In this document: positions 1 through 8,847 of the stretch, in pieces
How positions within the stretch are numbered: position 1 is the stretch's first letter
Layout of the letters: each line of letters begins with the position of its first letter
NCBI GenBank assembly: GCA_035578005.1
Contig: DATJYK010000237.1
Coordinates: 45,404 to 109,403 of the forward strand
Direction: 5' to 3'
Length of the DNA stretch: 64,000 nucleotides
Source of the DNA: Gp13-AA77 sp035578005
Lineage (GTDB): Bacteria; Acidobacteriota; Terriglobia; UBA7540
Program-made: the position numbers and the translations under genes
Notes under the pieces: model-generated
Databases searched by the model: none
Seen by the model: only the letters and a program-made list of their open reading frames with translations
Told to the model about the DNA's origin: nothing

Positions 1-1117
1 CCGGCCTGAGGCCGCCGTCGTACCAGGTGACGTGTACCGGCGGCATCTCGCCGCGCGCGGGAAACTCCCATCGAACGATGGAAGCCTCGGGGAAGGTCTC
101 TGGATAACGTTTCGTGGAACTCGCTTCCACACTTACAGGCGCGCTTAGCTTCAGCACGCGGAAGATGGTGTCAAAGCTGTATTGGCCCATGTCGCCGAGC
201 GCGCCGTTGCCGAAATCATGCCAGCCGCGCCAGACGAAAGGCAGATAAACATGATTGAACGGACGCTCCGGCGCCGGGCCCAGCCACAAATTCCAGTCCA
301 GTCCTTCGGGCACGGGCTCGGAATGGTCGGGCCGGTCAATCCCTTGCGGCCAGAAGGGACGGGTAGACCAGTTTTCGACGCGCCGCACGGGTCCAATCAC
401 TCCCGCCTGCACCCATTCCATCAGCAGGCGGGTGCTCTTCGAAGCCGAATTCCCGATGGCCACCTGCGTGGCCACCTTGCTTTGGCGTGCCAAGTCTGCC
501 ATGCAACGAGCCTCGAATACCGAATGCGTCATGGCCTTCTGGCAGTAGACGTGTTTGCCCATTTTCATAGCCGTCATCGAAATGGGCGCGTGCCAGTGGT
601 CGGGCGTGCACACCACCACGCCGTCCAGGTCCTTTTCCTGGTGAAGAGCGTCGCGAAAGTCGGTGTAGGCCGCGCACCCGTGGAATTGGCCTGAAGCCTT
701 TTCCCTGCCGTAGTAGGCCTCGACGATCTGCCGCGCCGGATCGCGCCCTGCCGTCGGACCCGTGAATTGACTGCCCCAAGTGGGATCCTTCAGCAAGGCT
801 CGCACTTTGTTACGAAGCTCGTTGGCGCCCCATTCCGAGTAGTCGCTGCTCTGGCGGTTCACGTCGCACACGGCGATCACTTGAACCCCCGGCAGCTTGA
901 GAAAGTCCATCATCACGCGCGTTCCCTGCGCGCCCACTCCGATGCAAGCTAAGGTGACCTTGTCGCTGGGCGCGACGTAGCCCGCGCCTCCCAGCACGTG
1001 TCTGGGAACCATGGTGAACGCCAGCGCCGAGGCCGCGCCTTCTAGAAATGCGCGTCTGGAACATGATTTCTCGTCCTGTTTGAGCGTGCTTGACTGACTG
1101 CTTCTCTGGGTCTTCAT
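1..1117 (-). CDS. Gfo/Idh/MocA family oxidoreductase, Tat-exported (3' end cut by window edge)
   Basis: Partial gene: 372 codons are visible and it continues past base 1. The start ATG at 1117 has GGAGG six bases upstream. The N-terminus carries a twin-arginine signal (SRRAFLEGAASALAF), so export by the Tat pathway is likely. A Rossmann motif follows (CIGVGAQG), then CTPDHWHAPI and GKHVYCQKAMTH. In this family the latter segment normally reads EKP and supplies the catalytic lysine; here it reads QKA, so the lysine stays but its neighbours differ. Substrate is unknown; relatives oxidise or epimerise sugars and inositols using NAD(P). The divergent neighbour is an exported family-2 glycosidase, which suggests a shared role in periplasmic sugar processing. 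The family call is firm; the reaction is not. Confidence 0.85.
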   Translation of the reverse strand, partial: MKTQRSSQSSTLKQDEKSCSRRAFLEGAASALAFTMVPRHVLGGAGYVAPSDKVTLACIGVGAQGTRVMMDFLKLPGVQVIAVCDVNRQSSDYSEWGANELRNKVRALLKDPTWGSQFTGPTAGRDPARQIVEAYYGREKASGQFHGCAAYTDFRDALHQEKDLDGVVVCTPDHWHAPISMTAMKMGKHVYCQKAMTHSVFEARCMADLARQSKVATQVAIGNSASKSTRLLMEWVQAGVIGPVRRVENWSTRPFWPQGIDRPDHSEPVPEGLDWNLWLGPAPERPFNHVYLPFVWRGWHDFGNGALGDMGQYSFDTIFRVLKLSAPVSVEASSTKRYPETFPEASIVRWEFPARGEMPPVHVTWYDGGLRP

Positions 1118-1354
1118 CGAGGGCCTCCAATCATCGCTGCCTTCGCCGCGCGAGCCTAGGCATCAAGGCTGCATGGGCGATTCTACTCTTCCCGCTGTGC
1201 GAGGTATCAGTTCACCACAGCGCGGCCTGTGCTCGCAACCAGCCCAACAATCCCCAATCGTTCTTGGCAGGCGTTGGTGATTCTAGCTTAATGTTCCAGG
1301 CTCCAGGCTTGCAGATGTACAATGCACGCTCAACTCTATTCCACGAGGTCTGAG

Positions 1355-4351
1355 ATGAAAAATTGGACGCGTCGCGATGTGTTGAAAACCAGTCTGGTAG
1401 CGCCGGCGGTGGCGGCAAGTGTCCACGGCGCAATGACGGGCAAAAGCGGCCCGCTCACCGCCGCGGACAGAGCAAGCGCGACCGGACCGCTGCTCGCGGC
1501 TGGAACGTCTGAGTCCTCCGCGCCCGGCGCGGGGCGCGAGCGCCTTCTGCTGGATTTCGGCTGGCGCTTCCATTTCGGGCATGCCGACGATCCCGCCAAA
1601 GACTTTGGGTTCGGCAGCGGACGGTCCGGCAATTTCCAGAAGACTGGCAATTTCCTTCCCGCTGGCGCTTTGGCCTTCGACGATGGCGATTGGCGGCCTC
1701 TCGATCTTCCTCACGACTGGGCAATCGAGCTGCCCTTCACGAACGATCCCGCGCTCTCGAGCAAAGGCTTCTACCCGTTGGGCCGCACCTACCCGGCCAC
1801 GAGTGTCGGCTGGTATCGCCGCGTCTTCGAACTTCCCGCCTCCGACGCCGGAAGGCGAATCACCGTTGAGTTCGACGGCGTCTACCGGGAAACGCTGGTG
1901 GTGTTCAACGGCTTTTATATCGGCCGGCACAGCGGCGGGTATGATCCCTTCAGCTTCGACGTGACTGATTTCGCAACGCCGGGCGGCCGAAACGTGCTGC
2001 TGGTCCGCGTGGATGCCACCGAGAGCGACGGTTGGTTCTACGAGGGCGCTGGCATCTACCGGCACGTGTGGCTGGTGAAAACGCATCCGGTACACGTGAA
2101 GCAGTGGGGGACCTTCGTGCGTAGCGAGGCCCACGGCGGTGAGGCCACCGTCCGAATCCGAACTGAGATCGATAATCACGGCAAGAGAGCGCAAAGCACA
2201 CGCGTCACCTCGATAGTTCTTGATCCCTCCGGCAAGGAAGTGGGCAAAGCGACGACGGACCCGGCATCCATCCCGGAAGAGGGCGATCACACGTACGAGC
2301 AGGAAGTGGTGGTGAGTCAACCCGCCCTCTGGTCGCTCGAGGAACGTAATCTCTACAAGCTCGTGACGGAGGTCGAAGCGAGCGGTCAGATCGCTGATCG
2401 TTATGAGACCCGGTTTGGCATTCGCACGGCGAGCTTCGACTCCGAAAGGGGATTCTTCCTGAACGGCAAGTCGGTGAAGGTGAAAGGCACCTGCAACCAC
2501 CAGGACCACGCCGGCCTGGGCGCGGCGCTGCCCGACGCTGTGCAGTACTATCGCATCCGTAAGCTTCAGGAGATGGGTTGCAACGCGCTGCGCACCTCTC
2601 ACAACCCTCCCACGCCGGAACTGCTCGATGCCTGCGACGAGCTGGGTATGCTCGTGTTCGATGAAACGCGCATGATGTCGTCCAATCCCGAAGGTCTCGC
2701 CCAGTTCGAGCACCTGGTGCGCCGCGATCGCAACCGTCCCAGCGTCTTCATGTGGTCGATGGGGAACGAAGAGAGCCAGGCGAACACCGAAAAGGGATTG
2801 CACATTCTGACGGCGCTGAAAGAGGTCGCCAGCGCCCAAGACGGCTCGCGGCCGGTCTCCATCGCACCCATCGGGGCCATCGGAGTAGGCGGTCTCGCGG
2901 TCTGCGACGTGATGGGCTACAACTACATGGACCCCGGCGCCGCGGAATATCACAAGGCGCATTCTGATAAGCCTGTGATCGGCACAGAAACGGTGAGCGC
3001 CGTCGGAACGCGCGGCATTTACGTTACGGACCCGAAGAAGGGTTACGTGGGGTCGTACGATCCCTACACCGCTACGGGCCGCGCTTCCGCCGAAGGCTGG
3101 TGGCGTTTCTGTGACGCGCAACCGTGGCTGGCCGGGGGCTTCGTGTGGACCGGGTTCGATTACCGGGGTGAGCCCTCGCCTTACGAGTGGCCCAACATCA
3201 GCTCGCAGTACGGCATTATTGACACCTGCGGTTTTCCCAAGGATTCCTTCTACTACTACCAGTCCTGGTGGACCTCCCGTCCGGTGCTGCACCTGTTCCC
3301 GCATTGGAACTGGCCGGGCATGGAAGGGCAGGAAATCGCTGTGTGGGCCTATTCGAACCTCGACAGCGTGGAGCTGTTTCTCAACGGCGCAAGCCAGGGC
3401 GCGAAGGACATGACGAAGGATTCGCACGTGGCCTGGATCGTGAAGTACGCACCCGGCGCGATCGAGGCGCGCGGCTACAAAGGCGGCAAGCAGGTGCTGA
3501 CCTCGAAGCGCGAAACCACGGGGCCGGCGGCGAAGCTGGTGATGATGGCGGACCGTGCGGAAATCCGCGCGGACGGCGAAGATGTGGCGATGTTCGCGGT
3601 GGATGTTCAAGACTCCGAACGTCGCGTCGTGCCCATCACGGATAACGACGTAGCGTTTCGGGTGTCAGGAGAGGCGAAACTGATCGGCGTGGGCAACGGC
3701 GACCCCACCGACCATGAATCCGACAAGGGTACGTCACGCAGGGCCTTCTCCGGATATTGCATGGCCATTGTTCAGTCCACGAAGACGGCGGGGAACATCA
3801 GTGTGGAAGCCACTTCCCCCGGTCTCGCGTCCGCAACCGTTGAGATTGCGGCAAAGGGCACGGCCCCGCGCCCTCAAGTGGCAGTGTGGGAGCGCGAGGT
3901 TCCTGTGGGCGCGGGCGTCACAGGATTGTGGAGGCCGGCACCGGGCGCGGAACAAGGCAACGTGCTGTTGGCGTTTGTTCTCGGCAGCGGTAACGTCGTG
4001 TTCGCGTTTCGGCAGGACGGGAACGAGCTCACCGGAACCGTGGAAGGCACAGGCGGCGGCTTCTTCGGCGGCGGCGACGTGCCGCTCCCTATCGTAGACG
4101 GCAAAGTGGACGGCAACAACATTTCGTTCAAGGCCGGGAATACCACTTATTCGGGAACCGTCAGCGCCGGCCAGGTCGAGCTACAGCGCAAGATGACTTT
4201 CCCTTTTCACTTGCCCACGCCTTCCGCTCCGGAAGGGCCACGTCCGGCGATTGGACCACCACCGGATGGTTCAGACCCGTCGATCCCAGATTTCCGCCGG
4301 ACCCTGGCCCGCGGTCTGCCCCCACTTGTCTTGCACCGAGCGCAGCGGTAG
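1355..4351 (+). CDS. Glycoside hydrolase family 2 protein (beta-galactosidase type), Tat-exported
   Basis: A 998-residue exported glycosidase. The ATG at 1355 is preferred over the in-frame ATG at 1322 because it begins a clean Tat signal (NWTRRDVLKTSLVAPAVAAS). Order: sugar-binding jelly roll (about 55-220), immunoglobulin-like domain, then a TIM barrel with LRTSHNPP, the proposed acid/base Glu472 in SMGNEES and the proposed nucleophile Glu545 in IGTETVSA. Further immunoglobulin-like domains follow, including a DUF4982-like region around HLFPHWNWPG. The last ~100 residues form an extra beta-rich module (GNVVFAFRQDGNELTG). The likely role is removal of a terminal beta-linked sugar in the periplasm. 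Linkage and sugar cannot be read from sequence; beta-glucuronidase or beta-mannosidase remain possible. Confidence 0.9.
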   Translation: MKNWTRRDVLKTSLVAPAVAASVHGAMTGKSGPLTAADRASATGPLLAAGTSESSAPGAGRERLLLDFGWRFHFGHADDPAKDFGFGSGRSGNFQKTGNFLPAGALAFDDGDWRPLDLPHDWAIELPFTNDPALSSKGFYPLGRTYPATSVGWYRRVFELPASDAGRRITVEFDGVYRETLVVFNGFYIGRHSGGYDPFSFDVTDFATPGGRNVLLVRVDATESDGWFYEGAGIYRHVWLVKTHPVHVKQWGTFVRSEAHGGEATVRIRTEIDNHGKRAQSTRVTSIVLDPSGKEVGKATTDPASIPEEGDHTYEQEVVVSQPALWSLEERNLYKLVTEVEASGQIADRYETRFGIRTASFDSERGFFLNGKSVKVKGTCNHQDHAGLGAALPDAVQYYRIRKLQEMGCNALRTSHNPPTPELLDACDELGMLVFDETRMMSSNPEGLAQFEHLVRRDRNRPSVFMWSMGNEESQANTEKGLHILTALKEVASAQDGSRPVSIAPIGAIGVGGLAVCDVMGYNYMDPGAAEYHKAHSDKPVIGTETVSAVGTRGIYVTDPKKGYVGSYDPYTATGRASAEGWWRFCDAQPWLAGGFVWTGFDYRGEPSPYEWPNISSQYGIIDTCGFPKDSFYYYQSWWTSRPVLHLFPHWNWPGMEGQEIAVWAYSNLDSVELFLNGASQGAKDMTKDSHVAWIVKYAPGAIEARGYKGGKQVLTSKRETTGPAAKLVMMADRAEIRADGEDVAMFAVDVQDSERRVVPITDNDVAFRVSGEAKLIGVGNGDPTDHESDKGTSRRAFSGYCMAIVQSTKTAGNISVEATSPGLASATVEIAAKGTAPRPQVAVWEREVPVGAGVTGLWRPAPGAEQGNVLLAFVLGSGNVVFAFRQDGNELTGTVEGTGGGFFGGGDVPLPIVDGKVDGNNISFKAGNTTYSGTVSAGQVELQRKMTFPFHLPTPSAPEGPRPAIGPPPDGSDPSIPDFRRTLARGLPPLVLHRAQR

Positions 4352-4492
4352 CAGCCTGCTCGGGTTTCCGAGTACGAAGGTAACTTGTTCGCAGGATGAC
4401 GGTATTGGGCAACTCGGCGATGCCATCGTTGCCGGCAGGTCGCAGCCATCACAAAAGAGGGTGTGAAGAAACTGGCGCGTCAGCATAAAGGT

Positions 4493-4585
4493 CTCACGCA
4501 AAGGCGCAAAGCCGCAAAGGGCCGCAAATAAAGCAAAGGAGAGTTGCACTTTGCGTTTCTTTGCGCCTTGGCGTCTTTGGGTGAG
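4493..4585. repeat. Inverted-repeat spacer element with TTTGCG words
   Basis: The left arm begins CTCACGCAAAGGCGCAAAG and the right arm ends CTTGGCGTCTTTGGGTGAG, which is its imperfect reverse complement. Both are built from CGCAAAG/CTTTGCG words. It lies in the ~300-base gap between the convergent glycosidase and the unknown protein at 4650-5399. No gene is credible here. An RNA copy could fold into a long hairpin. Confidence 0.6.
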
Positions 4586-4649
4586 GTTGTTCATTCTTTC
4601 ACATCTTCAAAAACGATGGATGCGCGCCGGCCGGCCGGTCAGAGGTTTT

Positions 4650-5399
4650 TCACTTTTTTCGAAGCATCTTGTTCTCGAGATCTGGCCCGAACTCGTTGAA
4701 GAGTTCCTGAAGCATGCTGAACGGAATTCTCAGTGCGATCCGGGAGAACGTAGCGCCTGCGCCCCGATCGCTTTCAGGGTAATAGGCGTTCGCGAGGCCG
4801 CTCGCGGCCATGCCGCCCAGGAGCCCCGACCAGTTGAAGGCCCGGCCACCCGAGTCTTTGTGCGTCAACACGGGTCGTATGAGTGCATGTCCAAGGCGCT
4901 TCTTGAAAGGCCCGGCGCCCAGGCGGTAGTAGCGTGGGTCCTGATGAAAGACGGAGGGAAACAAAAAAGTCCGAAAGAACCCGGCTGACCATTCATCGGC
5001 CAACCCGGCCCCGAAACGCTTGCTGTAGCCGGCCGCACCCTGACCATATCCCGACGGCTCATCGTTCGACTGCGCCACGGCGGCCTCAAAAGCCACCCAA
5101 CCCAGGGTAAAAGGATCACTCTCATTCTTTACGAATAGTCGCCACTTTCCACCCGGAGTGAGCGGAGAAACGGACTTGATATCAGTAACGCCGTAGGTGG
5201 GAACAACCCAGAAGAGGCGGGGATGTTTCTCTCCAGCGTGCGGACTCTCCGTAGGAGTTGCCGGCTGTTCCACGGGAGCGGCTCGCCCAGGCAAGACGGG
5301 CGGCAGGCCGTCGGGTTGAGTTCCGGCAGATTCCTGCGCACGAGAAACGCTCGACGGGAACAGAGAGACGAGTAAGAGGAACAAGAGGTTCGCCCGCAT
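4650..5399 (-). CDS. Secreted or outer-membrane protein of unknown function
   Basis: A 249-residue protein I cannot assign to a named function. The ATG at 5399 is chosen because it begins a Sec signal peptide (MRANLLFLLLVSLFPSSVSR, cut near AQES). The frame is open ~290 bases further upstream, but that extension is arginine-rich and hides the signal. After a proline-rich linker comes a compact region rich in Gly, Phe and Tyr, including FLFPSVFHQDPRYYRLG and WSGLLGGMAASGLANAYYP. Similar proteins without a known role are, as far as I recall, common in Acidobacteriota. Alternating polar and aromatic residues would suit an outer-membrane or surface protein, but that is inference. Confidence 0.7.
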   Translation of the reverse strand: MRANLLFLLLVSLFPSSVSRAQESAGTQPDGLPPVLPGRAAPVEQPATPTESPHAGEKHPRLFWVVPTYGVTDIKSVSPLTPGGKWRLFVKNESDPFTLGWVAFEAAVAQSNDEPSGYGQGAAGYSKRFGAGLADEWSAGFFRTFLFPSVFHQDPRYYRLGAGPFKKRLGHALIRPVLTHKDSGGRAFNWSGLLGGMAASGLANAYYPESDRGAGATFSRIALRIPFSMLQELFNEFGPDLENKMLRKK

Positions 5400-6001
5400 T
5401 GATTTTCGGGTTCCCACCCAAAGGCTGACGGTCCGTTTTAGCCGCGAAGCGCGGCCATCAGAAGGAGGCCCGTTCCCTCGGCGCCTCATGTCTTTGCGGG
5501 GATCAGCAGAAGGAATCCAGCGCGTAAATCCGTTGGAAGGGAGCCCGAAGAGGTGGCATCCAGGATGCATCGCTACCTTTTTTCGGCCCTGAGGTGAGTC
5601 GACGAGACGTCGCACCCAGCAGCTATGCTGATTTCCCCAGTTCACACTATTCTCCGGCGTGCCCGAAAATTCGGTGACGCCGATCACCCGTTACACCCGC
5701 TTAGATCGCATTTCTCACCAGGATTCGAAAAGGGCGGGGCTGGATACGGTCATTTTCTCGTGAACCGGCTGAAGTGACCGTTCATGAGGTGCAAGACATC
5801 GGGCTGTGCAATGCCGAGGATCCCGGAAATTTCCCCTGTTTCAGCTTCTCGAGTCCGCCCACAGCCAATGGTCCGGGCTGGTGCTGACCCCCAGTGGCCT
5901 AGTGGCAGGTCGTTTGATTCCCTGTGCGCTGACGAGTTAAGATTCGAAGTGCGAGCGCCGAGAAGTAACCGCGCGCGGAAGGATCACCAAAAGGGAAGGA
6001 C
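5400..6001. other. Gene-free spacer before glutathione peroxidase
   Basis: Divergent spacer between the secreted unknown (minus) and glutathione peroxidase (plus). No convincing coding frame, hairpin or sigma-70 pair stands out. It should contain both promoters. AAGGGAAGGAC just before 6002 serves as the ribosome binding site of the peroxidase. Confidence 0.4.
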
Positions 6002-6589
6002 ATGTCTCTACTGAGTTCGCAGGCACGTTGGTTGCACGGGTTCATCTTGGTCCTGGTCGTCACGGTCGTCTTCGGCGCGCTGCTGGCTGCGGGAGCCGCC
6101 GCCTCAAGCGTCTACGATTTCACCCTTCCCTCCATTGACGGCGACCCGACGCCGCTATCAACGTACAACGGCAAGGTGGCGCTACTGGTTAACGTGGCCA
6201 GCCGCTGCGGATTCACGCCGCAGTATACGGCGCTTGAGGGTCTGTATGAGAAGTACAAGGATCAAGGCTTCGTGATCCTGGGCTTCCCCGCTAACAACTT
6301 CGGCGGGCAGGAGCCGGGCACGAACGCTGAGATCAAGACCTTCTGCTCAACCAAATATAATGTGACTTTCCCCATCTTCAGCAAGGTATCGGTGAAGGGC
6401 GACGACGCCACCCCGCTCTATCAATTCCTCACCACGACAGCTAACCCCTCCCTGGCGGGCGACGTGAAGTGGAACTTCACCAAGTTCCTGGTTGACCGAA
6501 AGGGCAACGTGGTGGCGCGGTTTGAGTCGCCCGTGAAGCCAGACTCACCCGAGGTGGTGGGCGCCATCGAGAAGCTGCTGAAGCAATAA
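6002..6589 (+). CDS. Glutathione peroxidase family protein, exported or membrane-anchored
   Basis: A 195-residue thiol peroxidase that reduces H2O2 or organic hydroperoxides. An N-terminal hydrophobic segment (about 12-33) places it in the periplasm or on the membrane, whereas most bacterial homologues are cytoplasmic. The catalytic set is complete: Cys69 in ASRCGFTPQY, Gln103 in FGGQEPG, and Trp157-Asn158 in WNFTKFLVDRKG. The peroxidatic residue is cysteine, not selenocysteine. Most bacterial members take electrons from thioredoxin rather than glutathione. A second cysteine in KTFCSTKY may be the resolving one. It stands alone, with a good AAGGA ribosome binding site. Confidence 0.92.
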   Translation: MSLLSSQARWLHGFILVLVVTVVFGALLAAGAAASSVYDFTLPSIDGDPTPLSTYNGKVALLVNVASRCGFTPQYTALEGLYEKYKDQGFVILGFPANNFGGQEPGTNAEIKTFCSTKYNVTFPIFSKVSVKGDDATPLYQFLTTTANPSLAGDVKWNFTKFLVDRKGNVVARFESPVKPDSPEVVGAIEKLLKQ

Positions 6590-6756
6590 TTCGACACCAG
6601 GCCAATATCCGATCTACTTCGCGGAAGAGGTATCGGCCGAAAGGGCCCTGCTGCCGCTGCTGCCAGGCTCACGCGCCAGCATAACGGGCGACTCAGGCTC
6701 GTGAGCGGCTCGATGAGAGTTCGCGTTCAAATGGGGATGGGTCCGCCGTTCGATCT

Positions 6757-8037
6757 TTGCCTGTGAATGAAGGGCATTTTGAGTTGGAAGTTGGAGGAGC
6801 TGTGATTTCCACTTCTGTCGATGCGCTAGATGAAATGCTGGTGTCCGACGACTTCATGGCAGACCCGTACCCGATCCTGCATCGACTGCGCGAGGAGGAT
6901 CCCGTCCATTGGAGTGATTCCATCGGTGGATGGGTGCTGACTCGATACGATGACGTGGTGGTGACGTTCAAGGAGGTCAATCACTTTTCGAACGAAGAAC
7001 GCCTCGTGAAGGTGCTCGACTATCTCCCCGCCGAATCGCGGACGGAGTTCAAAGAATTTGAAGGCCACTACCGTCTGAAGAGTCTCATTAATTCAGATCC
7101 CCCCGATCACACGAGGTTGCGGGGATTGGTCACCAAGGCCTTCACTCCCCGCGTGGTGGAGGCCATGCGGCCGCGCATCCAGGAAATTGTGAATGAGCTG
7201 CTTGATGCCGTGCAGCACGACGGGCGGATGGATGCCATCAAGGACTTGGCCGTTCCCTTGCCTGTCACCGTAATCTCAGAGATCTTGGGCGTGCCGAAGT
7301 CCGATCTACAGATCTTCAAAGGCTGGGCTGACGATATTATCGGATTCCAGGGAATCAACAAGCCTCCTGTTGAAATTCTCCGGCGCGCGCAAAATGCGAT
7401 CATGGAAATCCGCGCTTACTACGGCGCTCTGATCGAAGAGAAGCGGCGCCAACCCGCCGATGATTTGCTCAGCGAGCTCGTTGCCGCCGAATCCGAGGGC
7501 AGCAAACTTTCTCGAACAGAATTAGTGAATTCCTCCATCACGCTGCTGGTAGCGGGTCATGAAACCACCACCGGCCTGATCGGCAACGGGCTTTACACCA
7601 TGCTGCGGCACCCCGACGAATGGCAGTCGCTTAAGAATGACCCTTCGCTTCTCACCCCCGCGATCGAGGAGATGCTCCGCTACGAAAGCCCTGTGCCTCG
7701 GCAGCCGCGCTTGCTGAAGGAGGACGCGGAAATGGGCGGCAAACAGCTCCGCCGGGGACAGGTTGCCTTTCAGATGCTGAATGCGGCAAATCGCGACCCT
7801 GCCTATTTTACCGACCCTGACCGTTTTGACATTCGGCGGCAGAAGAACCGTCATATTGCTTTTGGCATGGGCGCTCACTTCTGCGTTGGCGCAGCCCTGG
7901 CTCGGACCGAGGGGCAAATTGTCTTTTCGACCTTGATGGCGCGGCTGCCCGGGATGCGCCTGGTTGAGGAGAAGGCGGATTGGGATTTGCGCAAGGCAAA
8001 TATGCGCGTGCTCAAGAAGCTGCCCCTGCTGTTTTGA
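6757..8037 (+). CDS. Cytochrome P450
   Basis: A soluble class-I bacterial P450 of 426 residues if the TTG at 6757 is used. A GTG at 6802 behind GGAGGAG is a good alternative and would remove 15 residues. It binds heme and inserts one oxygen atom into a substrate using electrons from a ferredoxin. Visible signatures: I-helix oxygen-activation motif LVAGHETTTGL, K-helix ExxR in EEMLRYESP, and the heme-ligand loop FGMGAHFCVGAALAR, with Cys376 as iron ligand (TTG numbering). The pattern resembles the CYP107/CYP109-like hydroxylases. No ferredoxin or reductase gene is adjacent, so redox partners must come from elsewhere. Substrate unknown. Confidence 0.93.
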   Translation: MPVNEGHFELEVGGAVISTSVDALDEMLVSDDFMADPYPILHRLREEDPVHWSDSIGGWVLTRYDDVVVTFKEVNHFSNEERLVKVLDYLPAESRTEFKEFEGHYRLKSLINSDPPDHTRLRGLVTKAFTPRVVEAMRPRIQEIVNELLDAVQHDGRMDAIKDLAVPLPVTVISEILGVPKSDLQIFKGWADDIIGFQGINKPPVEILRRAQNAIMEIRAYYGALIEEKRRQPADDLLSELVAAESEGSKLSRTELVNSSITLLVAGHETTTGLIGNGLYTMLRHPDEWQSLKNDPSLLTPAIEEMLRYESPVPRQPRLLKEDAEMGGKQLRRGQVAFQMLNAANRDPAYFTDPDRFDIRRQKNRHIAFGMGAHFCVGAALARTEGQIVFSTLMARLPGMRLVEEKADWDLRKANMRVLKKLPLLF

Positions 8038-8188
8038 AACAGACCTCTCACGCGCCGCCGACGGCATTTCCAACAAGGCCACTGCCAGGCCCGGCGCGGC
8101 GGGCAGGTGCAAACTTCCAATTTCGGCAGTCTGTAACCCTCGTCTGTATACGGCCTCGCAAACGGCATGATTCGCTTTGGCGAAAACT

Positions 8189-8214
8189 GCAGACCCCGCA
8201 CTGCCGGGGTCTGC
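8189..8214 (-). terminator. Rho-independent terminator for the small gene at 8284-8463
   Basis: A perfect 10-bp stem (GCAGACCCCG paired with CGGGGTCTGC) closes a 6-base loop. Read on the minus strand it is followed by AGTTTTC, a short U-run, about 70 bases past the small gene's stop. No T-run follows on the plus strand, so it serves the minus-strand gene rather than the P450. Confidence 0.7.
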
Positions 8215-8283
8215 GCCCCGATGCGCCAGGTACTGGTGTCGTTTGAAAAATCAGCGGTGTAAGAAGTGCTAGCGAGAGCGCTG

Positions 8284-8463
8284 TTATTCGGATGATGCAT
8301 TTGGCGCTTCATCGCCATAACGCTTTAATAAGGCGCGGGCCTCTGCGACGAGTTCGGGGCTACGGCTTTCGATGAGATCGCCAGCTTGCGCAATGATGCT
8401 ACCGAGGATTTCGAGAATCTCGCGTACCCCAGTTTCGCGGTCACTGTCATTCGCGGACTTCAT
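8284..8463 (-). CDS. Small hypothetical protein (59 aa)
   Basis: A short gene of 59 codons. The ATG at 8463 is preceded by GGGAGGGGG with a spacer of about seven bases, and a strong hairpin terminator lies downstream at 8189-8214. The translation starts MKSANDSDRETG, continues with an amphipathic stretch VREILEILGSIIAQAGDLI, and ends in a charged helix (PELVAEARALLKRYG) and an acidic tail. It looks like two short helices and is cytoplasmic, with no signal or zinc motif. I do not recognise a family. The signal set (ribosome binding site, helical composition, terminator) argues for a real gene. Confidence 0.55.
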   Translation of the reverse strand: MKSANDSDRETGVREILEILGSIIAQAGDLIESRSPELVAEARALLKRYGDEAPNASSE

Positions 8464-8628
8464 CTTTCGCCCCCTCCCAGTAGGGCAGCGCTATGGTACG
8501 CCCGCCAAGCGGTTTAGGATGGAGTTTTTCAATGGAAGTATCGGGAGGCGCAGGTGGCGAATGGGTCGTTTTTCGCCCCTTCGTTCACTGAGCCGGCCAC
8601 TCGAATCAGCGCTCTTCGCGAATTACAA

Positions 8629-8711
8629 TGTAGCCTACTTCATAACGCTACAATCACAGACGGACTAGTCAATCAAACAGCTTGACAGGTGCGGTGCCTT
8701 CGTGTTATACA
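8629..8711 (+). promoter_or_regulatory. Promoter-like module with upstream dyad, copy A
   Basis: A dyad (TGTAGCCTACT, then ACGCTACA) at 8629-8652 is followed 29 bases later by TTGACA at 8682-8687, an 18-base gap and TATACA at 8706-8711. The same module with the same 29-base offset occurs at 33099-33180. The near-consensus -35/-10 pair and upstream dyad suggest a regulated promoter. Downstream there is only a 28-codon frame (ATG at 8730), so the transcript may be short or non-coding. Confidence 0.5.
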
Positions 8712-8847
8712 CACTCGAGGCTACCGCGATGGAACCTTCGCCCGTGGTTCAGCGCGCGAATGAGCGAGCTACGGACAGGCGCAGTCGCCCGTGGCCAGAC
8801 ACCAAACTTCCATGACGTCGCCCGAAAATACAAAGGGTTACGAACAA

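Noticed and set aside
1283..3610. 775-codon open frame on the minus strand
   Set aside because: It is antisense to the family-2 glycosidase, is rich in His and Arg as expected from a GC-rich shadow frame, and has no ribosome binding site.
5400..5687. N-terminal extension of the secreted unknown protein
   Set aside because: It would bury a good signal peptide, and its arginine-rich composition is unlike the rest.
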